This document shows positions 57,668 through 64,000 of a DNA stretch of 64,000 bases, one piece after another. Source of the DNA: Ctenosaura bakeri. Lineage: Eukaryota > Chordata > Lepidosauria > Squamata > Iguanidae. Each line of letters begins with the position of its first letter. Positions within the stretch are counted from its first letter, which is position 1. The position numbers were made by a program, and so were the translations under genes. The stretch lies in contig CAOLHI010001255.1 of NCBI GenBank assembly GCA_948474755.1, positions 558,001 to 622,000 of the forward strand, in the 5' to 3' direction. The notes beneath the pieces were generated by a model, which had not been told where the DNA came from, did not search any database, and saw only the letters and a list, made by a program, of their open reading frames with translations.

Positions 57668-58400
57668 CTAGGTCCTACATTTGAGCAGACAAAAATGGGA
57701 TGCCCAAATATAAGATGGACTATACTTAGCTTGACAGCAATACATGTGATAATGATTTGGGGGTCCTGATAGACTACAGGCTTAACGTAAGTCAACAGTG
57801 GGATACAGTGTCAAAAAGAAAAAAAAAGTAGTTCTAGGCATGAGCAGAATTATGGTGTCCTAATCAAGGGATATAATAATGCCACTTTATTGTGCTCTAG
57901 TCAGGCCTCGCTTGGAAAGCTGTGTCCAGTTCTGTGCGCCACAGTTTAACAGGAACATTTACAAGCTGGAACATGCCCAGGACACTGTGAGCAACATGGC
58001 AAAAGAACAAGAAACCAAACCCTACAAGGAAGAGTTGAGAAATTTGGATGTGTTTAGCCTGGACAATTGAGAAACAATGCAATAGCTGTCTCTAAATATC
58101 TCAAAGGTTGTGATGTAGAAAATGAGCAAGTTTGTTTTCTCTTCTCCAGAGACTAGGACAAAACCAGTGGATTCAAATTGCAAGAAATGAGATTCTGATT
58201 AAACATTAGGAAGATCTTCCTGATGGCAATTGTTCAACAGTGGAACAGACTACCTCAAAAGGTGGTAGATTCTCATTTGCTGGAATTTTTTAGACAGAAG
58301 TTAGACAACCTCAGCACTCCTTTAACAGTGGATTCTTACACTGGCAGGTAGTTGGATTAGATGACCCTTCCAGGCCCTTCTGGCTTTTTTAGGATTCTAA
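57668..58400 (+). mobile_element. CR1-clade LINE 3' end with ORF2 C-terminus
   Basis: The frame at 57879-58070 reads 'PLYCALVRPRLESCVQF', then 'APQFNRNIYKLEHAQ' and 'LRNLDVFSLDN', the conserved C-terminal part of CR1 ORF2. The CR1 3' tail follows ('ttaggaagatcttcctgatg', 'caacagtggaacagactacc', 'gttggattagatgacccttc'). 5'-truncated and frame-broken. Confidence 0.85.
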
Positions 58401-59814
58401 ATTACACCTTGTCACTGATATGGAAGCCACCAGCCCCCTGCTGCTCACTTCTGAGTGAATATATAAAACATCACATTGTAATGTTAGTTAAATCTTATCA
58501 GTTCTGTCCTCTTCTTCATCTACTCTTTGAAGGAAAGGCAGCAAATTGGAGATTGAGTTTCAGAGAAACTTTTTTTTTTTTGCAGTGTTGCAAAAACATG
58601 TCAACAATATTGAAAAGAAAATAGGATATAAGCATAAATTATTTTCCATGCTTCACTACAATCACAGATAAATCCCCCCGCCTGGCAAATATGTTCCCTT
58701 GGGGTTTAGTTTAGCACTCCTTATCTACAACAATAATTTCATAGTGTTCTCTAATTTTTCTCTCCATAAGATTTTTTTTTTTAAATCAGTCTTCATCAAG
58801 AACATTGGTTGATAAATGCTTGAGAAGTGTAGACTGTGAGGAAAGATGCCGTGAGTCATGCTGTCTCCTAGAAACCAGACAGCAAATAGCTTTCAACAAC
58901 TATTTGAGACTCCCAAAGTACCCTTCAGACCAACATTCTCTCAAGATATAATATACTGCTACATTACCTGCAGTTTTCAACTGCCCAGCAAGACTTGTGA
59001 GGCAGAGATGAGAAGCCGCCGTTTTTCAGGCGGGCCTTCTTGGTAACGACATATTGAGCAACCAGAGAGCTGGAAATGAGTGGCAAGGGGACAATGAGGC
59101 AGAGAGAACATTGTTAGTTTAGCAAAGAGAGGGATTGTTTGCTTGCTGCAAATATTTTTTTATGACTCTATCAGGGAGAAACTGACTCCCTGAGAATGCT
59201 GGCTCATTTCTGGAGAGAACACAAAGCTATAACACTTCCCCCTTTAGCCAGCTTCAGAAACTCTTAAGGAGCAGCTATTATGGATTTTGTGGTGAGAGGT
59301 ACCCCTTCAAGCCAGTTGTGTGCTGAATATCCCCATGTGATGGTTAATTTATGAGCAAATCAATTTGTATGTCAGAAATGAATATGTGGAGGTAGACTTG
59401 AATTGTTATAGCAAAGTGGTGGGTGATTTTAAGTTATTGGACTACACTTCCTGTAAACCATAGCCAAGTATGGTTGAGGCAAAGGATGATTGGGTATGTA
59501 GGGCTAGAAGTTGCCCTTCTCAGTCATAGTGGGTCATCTAGATGCTATTCAATTGAATGGAAATATATGAAGAAGCATGCTTATTCTTTTTCCACAATAT
59601 TGGATGTTGTGACCAGGGTCTAAAATAAACACATGGCAAGCCCTTTCTATGTATATACAAAGCTGTTCCATCCTATGAAATGCCATGTTAGGTCTCATCT
59701 CCAGAAGCTCATTTTAATGACAGTTCAAGAACGTCAACTCTTTTCTACAGAATGTGACTATTTTTAAGCATAGAGTTGCTTTCCCTCCTCATATACCATA
59801 GAAATCTGGGATGA
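58401..59814. other. Unannotated stretch
   Basis: About 1.4 kb without a supported gene or repeat. Confidence 0.35.
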
Positions 59815-59820
59815 AGGTGT

Positions 59821-59975
59821 GGGTGGTAGTAGCAGCTGGTGCAGTGTCAGTTTCCATGTCAGTGCAGTGGCATCTCTGTTCCAGATTTTAGTATGGACTT
59901 TAAAAGAGATCTCAAACATGCTGAGCCCTATCCTCAAAAGACATTCAGCACCATGGACAGCTTTGTTACCACCCC
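59821..59975. mobile_element. Palindromic MITE-like family 2, partial copy
   Basis: 'tttccatgtcagtgcagtgg' with 'gactttaaaagagatct', then the start of the inverse arm ('ttcagcaccatggacagctt'). Confidence 0.5.
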
Positions 59976-61171
59976 TTACACAGCCCCATCCTGCAAAATG
60001 GCAGAACTGGCAAGAAGTATCATTTTGTAAAACTTGACACTTCTAACTATAAAAGCATGCAGAAGCAGGACATTGGCTGTAAGCTAGGTCAGGATGATCT
60101 CAGCATGGTCAAGTCATAAGTTCAAGAGGATTAGGCAGGAAAGCCCAGAATAAATGGGGTTCCAGTAATCCTTTCAATAGCACAGGAAGCCAAGGCAGTA
60201 GCAAATGAAACTGACCAAGTACAACAGACATTCTCCCCTGTTGTGAGCATTTCCTATAGAAACCTTCCCTATTCACCTTACTCAGCCAAGACATTAAGAG
60301 GCTGTCAGGACTCCCATCAATGTTTTGTCACTTAAAGTTAAGGCAATCAGTCCATTCCAGGCCTCTTTTGTTTGCTCTGCCAGAGAGCCATTAACACTCA
60401 CCACTTCAGGGTAGGAAAAAGAGTATTTAAACTCTAGCTCTGACCCTTGCAATTTGCTAGCACTTTGGGCATCACACTGCACCCCAGAGATTCCCATTCC
60501 TTTGTGCTGCCCTCAAACTCTTGTTTGAGCTACTCTTTTCTGTCATCTTTCCCAGGGACTGGTAAATATAACCCCTTCTGCCCAAAATCCCTCTCTCTCC
60601 ATTCTTCCTTGCCTTTTCCTTCAATAGCCTTTTTATGGTTTATGAGATTGCTTGGTATCTTATGTGTGTCTGTCTGTTAATTTCCAATAAAAACATCCTG
60701 TTTAGACCTTTAACTGGAATACTGGCATACACAGGTAAAACATCCTGCCATTACCCCCCTCTTGCAGGCCTCCATTGAGCTGTAATTCTCCTAGTTTCTA
60801 AGGAGATGCTTGCATTGCTAGTGGACTGCGAGGTCCACCACTTTTTGAAGTAACAGCTTCTTTGAATTTCAGACAGAAGCCAAGCACAGGTGTAAGTTTC
60901 CTAGGATGGAAAATATGGATTGCAGACAAACTAGAGCTCTACCTCTTCTTTTTTAAGAAGTTACCAACCTCTGTTCATTGCGCGTGAAAACTTGTAAAAG
61001 ATAAGGGGCTCCACACACCATGTGTACTCCCAATTCACTCCTATTTTCTCTTCAGTATTCCTCTGTTGAGTGTAAAAGCCTGGATTAGGCTTCCACTTGT
61101 CTTCACTTACACATGTTAAGTGTAATACCCCATCCAGGAATAATGCTCATATAGGGCTTTACTGGATTTTC

Positions 61172-61172
<1 letters not shown>
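59976..61172. other. Unannotated stretch
   Basis: No supported gene. Open frames of 60-77 codons here show no domain. Confidence 0.35.
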
Positions 61173-61173
<1 letters not shown>

Positions 61174-61226
<53 letters not shown>

Positions 61227-61230
61227 CTCC
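61174..61230. repeat. (CT)n followed by (TTTC)n microsatellite
   Basis: About 15 CT units passing directly into about 6 TTTC units. Confidence 0.95.
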
Positions 61231-62994
61231 TTCCCTCCCTCTCTCTTTCTTTTGATGCCCTTTGGTTGTTTTCATGTACACACCTTCATACTTGTTGCTG
61301 AGATATCATGATTTCTCAGATAGAAATGTGTACCTGCATCATAGTATTCTTTGGTGTTTTAGTAAGTCCAAAGCAATGCTGTTATTGTGCTATTACAATT
61401 AAATCAGCAGACTATATCAAAGAGAGAAATATTATGGACATCTGAACAATTTAAAGTATAATACCAGCAACAAATTGCAAAAAGTAAGGGCACATCCAAA
61501 TGTTAATATTGGTAGAAACCAATATTTTTCAGAGGGTGTTAGTCTTCCAAAAGGAAGAGACATAGGCATCCTATTTTAACAAAATCAGTTGAAGTTCACA
61601 CTTACCCTCAGGTCTTTTTTAAAAGTCAAAGTTGACTTTGTAGACTGTGAATGAGGTTACTCTGACATAGCAAGCAGGAATCTGATCCCAATTTTATAAG
61701 ATGTGAGCCAAGCTGATCTGGAAAGGTCTGGGAGGATGATCTATTTGTCCTCTGTAAAGATGGCATTTTATCTCACCAAGCCAATCTCCTCTTTCTGTTT
61801 ACTCCAAAGTTGAGGATGTAATCCTTTCTTTGTGATACCACAAGCATTCCCACAGCAACAGATTATGATGTCACAGGCAAAGATTTACAGTCCTCTAACA
61901 CCGATGGATAGGAAGAACTCGGTTGTGAGACAGTCCAGGCTGCAAATGCTTCCCTGCAATAATTGCCCTGCTGGGAGGAAATCGGATTTCAAAGAAGTTA
62001 CATTTTAACAGCCAAAAGAATGTGTTGATAAAGTGTGGTTGAACTTGAGATATTCATCATAAGCTCTGAAAGGTATTTGTAAATCTAGGAGAGAGATTTC
62101 AACAAGTGTTTCTAGAATCCCCAGAGTGAATAATAGTCTTACCATTTCTTACATAGTGAACTCTGGACACCAAATCAACTTCAGCGCAATCTAACTGTCT
62201 TGGCAGCCCTAGCCATTTTTAATCAAGGCACAATAAAAGCATTTTTTTTTTGTCCCTTGCAGCTTCACTCCATAAGTAAAAGAAGATGTGATGATGCAAT
62301 CTGACGCATTTACCCCAGAATGGCGGTCAACATCCATAGGACTGCAGCCTTAGTTTCCATACATTCCACGTTTCTTCCATTTTTATTTTATGCTCACTCC
62401 AGAAGGTAAAAACAACATTGCCTCTCTGTCCACTGAAGAAAGTTCAGGGAGCACATTTGTTCCTCAACAATCCTCCTCCAATCAATGATGCCACACCATC
62501 GAAACACACATAGTTAATACTTGGGAAACTTTTACTGCTCATTCATTGATGGCATCTTCATTGCAATTCTATACATGTTTACCAGAGCTTGGAAAAGCCT
62601 TTTAAAAAAACTCATAGAAAGCCCTGGCCAACAGACAGATCTCTTAAATAAATACATTTCTTGTGGTTTGCACATTTGCTTTGTCACTTCCACCTTCTGT
62701 GTGGAGGGATTCTGTGGCTGATCCCAAAATATACAACTACTACAATTCATATATTGCTGCAGCTATGCTTTATCCTCTCATTACATGTGTTTTGCATTGT
62801 GCTTAAGGAATGGGTTCCAAAATGCTTTTGTTCCCTCTTCTTGCCACTGCCTCTCTTCTGCCACAAGGGCCTTGGACAAGAAAAACTGAGTATTGGAGAA
62901 TGACACTGTTTTATAATGGCTTCAGTCCTTCCTGGCGGGGCATGGGCACATTCATAAGGTGGTGTTGGAGAACACCTGTTTGACACCCTGGTGA
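61231..62994. other. Unannotated stretch
   Basis: About 1.8 kb in which I see no gene, RNA or element boundary. Confidence 0.35.
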
Positions 62995-63485
62995 AGTGTC
63001 ACAGAGCCGGGCCCTGCTTGGCGGCCACACCTTCCTCTCCTTGCCTGAGAGAAACTCCGGCATCACGTTGACTGACCAAAGTCTGCAAGCCCCACTTCCT
63101 TCATCCCCAGAAGCTTCATCCTGCTTGGAATCTTAAAATCATTCCTTGCTCAGAATGTCCCTACACTAGTAGAGCCAATAACCTGCCATGCCTGGAACAG
63201 AGGCCAAACTCTGATTGCCATTAGCCCTAATAACGATGAAGTTCATACCTACAAGAAGAGTGGTAACCAGCGGGTGAAAGCTCATGAGCTGAAAGAACAA
63301 AATGGACACATCACAGGCATTGATTGGGCCCCAAAGAGTGACCGCATTGTCACCTGCAGTGCTGTCCGTAATGCTTATGTCTGGACTCAGAAGGATGGCG
63401 TGTGAAAACCAACCCTGGTCATTCTGAGGATCAACCGAGCATCCACCTTTGTGAAATGGTCCCCACTGGAGAATAACCAGTTCTG
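62995..63485 (+). pseudogene. ARPC1A: ARPC1A processed pseudogene, 5' fragment
   Basis: ARPC1A is a WD-repeat subunit of the Arp2/3 actin-nucleating complex. From 63175 the frame reads '[11 protein letters not shown]', '[12 protein letters not shown]', '[20 protein letters not shown]', '[17 protein letters not shown]' and 'KPTLVILRINRASTFVKWSP', matching the first part of ARPC1A. It fits ARPC1A better than ARPC1B ([22 protein letters not shown]). The likely start ATG is at 63155, but a small deletion right after 'MSLH' shifts the frame. A tryptophan codon has become TGA at 63403-63405. No introns interrupt about 100 codons, pointing to a retrocopy. Homology is lost after about 63485. 62995-63154 may be copied 5' UTR. 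Confidence 0.9.
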
Positions 63486-63775
63486 TCCCCCATGCTGTTT
63501 ATATTTCCTGATTGTTTAATAGCTTTTCTGATTTGCCACCAAGTCTCAGCAGCAGAATGGGCGTCTGTGTCTATGGCCCATGACAGGGCAGTGAAGTTTT
63601 TCACTCTTTATGCTTAACGATAACAATGGTACCATAAATATGGCTGCAGCACCATAGTGAGACCAGGGCAATGTCCCAGAAACACAGTTCAGGAAATCAT
63701 TTGTGCTCACTATGCCTCCATGGAATGTTTTAAACTTTCCTTTCATTCAGAGATACTAGAACTGTTTTTGAAATG
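63486..63775. other. Unannotated stretch after the pseudogene
   Basis: Not recognisable as the rest of ARPC1A. It may be a diverged continuation or flanking DNA. Confidence 0.35.
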
Positions 63776-63795
63776 TAACACTATGTTGTTGATTT

Positions 63796-64000
63796 TACTG
63801 TTGTTGATTTTACTGTTGTGTATTTCCAAGCCATTTCTGACTTATAGTGACCCTAAGGTGAAACTATCATGATTTTTTTTTTCTGGAGCTGAGAGTGTGT
63901 GACACATCCAGAGTCATCTAGTAGCTTTCCTTGGCTGAGTGGGTAATTGAACTCCAGTCTCCAGAATTGTAGTCCAATGCTCAAACCACTGCACCATAAA
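63796..64000 (-). repeat. Sauria-type SINE, reaching the window end
   Basis: Duplicated tail 'gttgttgattttactgttgt', then 'ccaagccatttctgacttat', 'gagctgagagtgtgtgacac' and the tRNA-like head ('gctcaaaccactgcacca'). Confidence 0.8.

Overview
The window looks like non-coding DNA from a squamate reptile (lizard or snake). That reading rests on its repeats: a Bov-B LINE 3' end, tRNA-derived SINEs of the Sauria type that end in the Bov-B tail, and 5S-rRNA-derived SINEs with the same kind of tail. L1 and CR1 LINE fragments, Helitrons and many small DNA transposons accompany them. An iguanian is possible, but the sequence alone does not settle it. I could not support any functional host protein-coding gene. 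The one recognisable host-gene sequence is a broken, intronless 5' fragment of ARPC1A near the right end (about 62995-63485).

Layout. 1-389 is a CpG-rich Harbinger-like element cut by the window edge. 1915-3032 is a small palindromic MITE (called MITE-H here) with a solo LTR nested inside. 3-10 kb holds SINEs, a non-autonomous Helitron (6686-7172), a perfect 36-bp hairpin (7719-7797) and a Bov-B 3' end (8640-9067). 10590-11801 is a hAT element with a perfect 8-bp target-site duplication and a nested Harbinger-like element. 12-28 kb is dominated by MITE-H copies, Sauria SINEs, simple repeats, a CR1 end and a second LTR-in-MITE nest (20003-21142).

28947 to about 36800 is a sharply different GC- and CpG-rich block, which I interpret as a large PIF/Harbinger DNA transposon. 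It carries both genes expected of that superfamily on the + strand: a DDE transposase (about 29580-31239) and a Myb/SANT-like protein (about 34100-34960). Both reading frames are broken, but in the stretches I traced the breaks lie at or beside short homopolymer runs, and I saw no substitution-type stop. The left terminus (GGCCCTTTTCACAC) resembles the termini of the CpG-rich elements and of MITE-H. A transposase family of this kind may therefore have mobilised the MITEs. The right terminus was not found.

37406-38282 is a third, complete solo LTR with a perfect 4-bp duplication. 39240-41330 is an L1 3' half ending in a TTTC microsatellite. 41-64 kb holds two hAT MITEs with perfect 8-bp duplications, a pogo/Tigger-like MITE, a second Helitron with three tandem internal units, more MITE-H copies, a second palindromic repeat family (one copy split by an L1 insertion), a CR1 3' end, the ARPC1A pseudogene and a final SINE. 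The elements interact: LTRs land in MITEs, MITE sequence sits inside Helitrons, and a Harbinger-like element sits inside a hAT.
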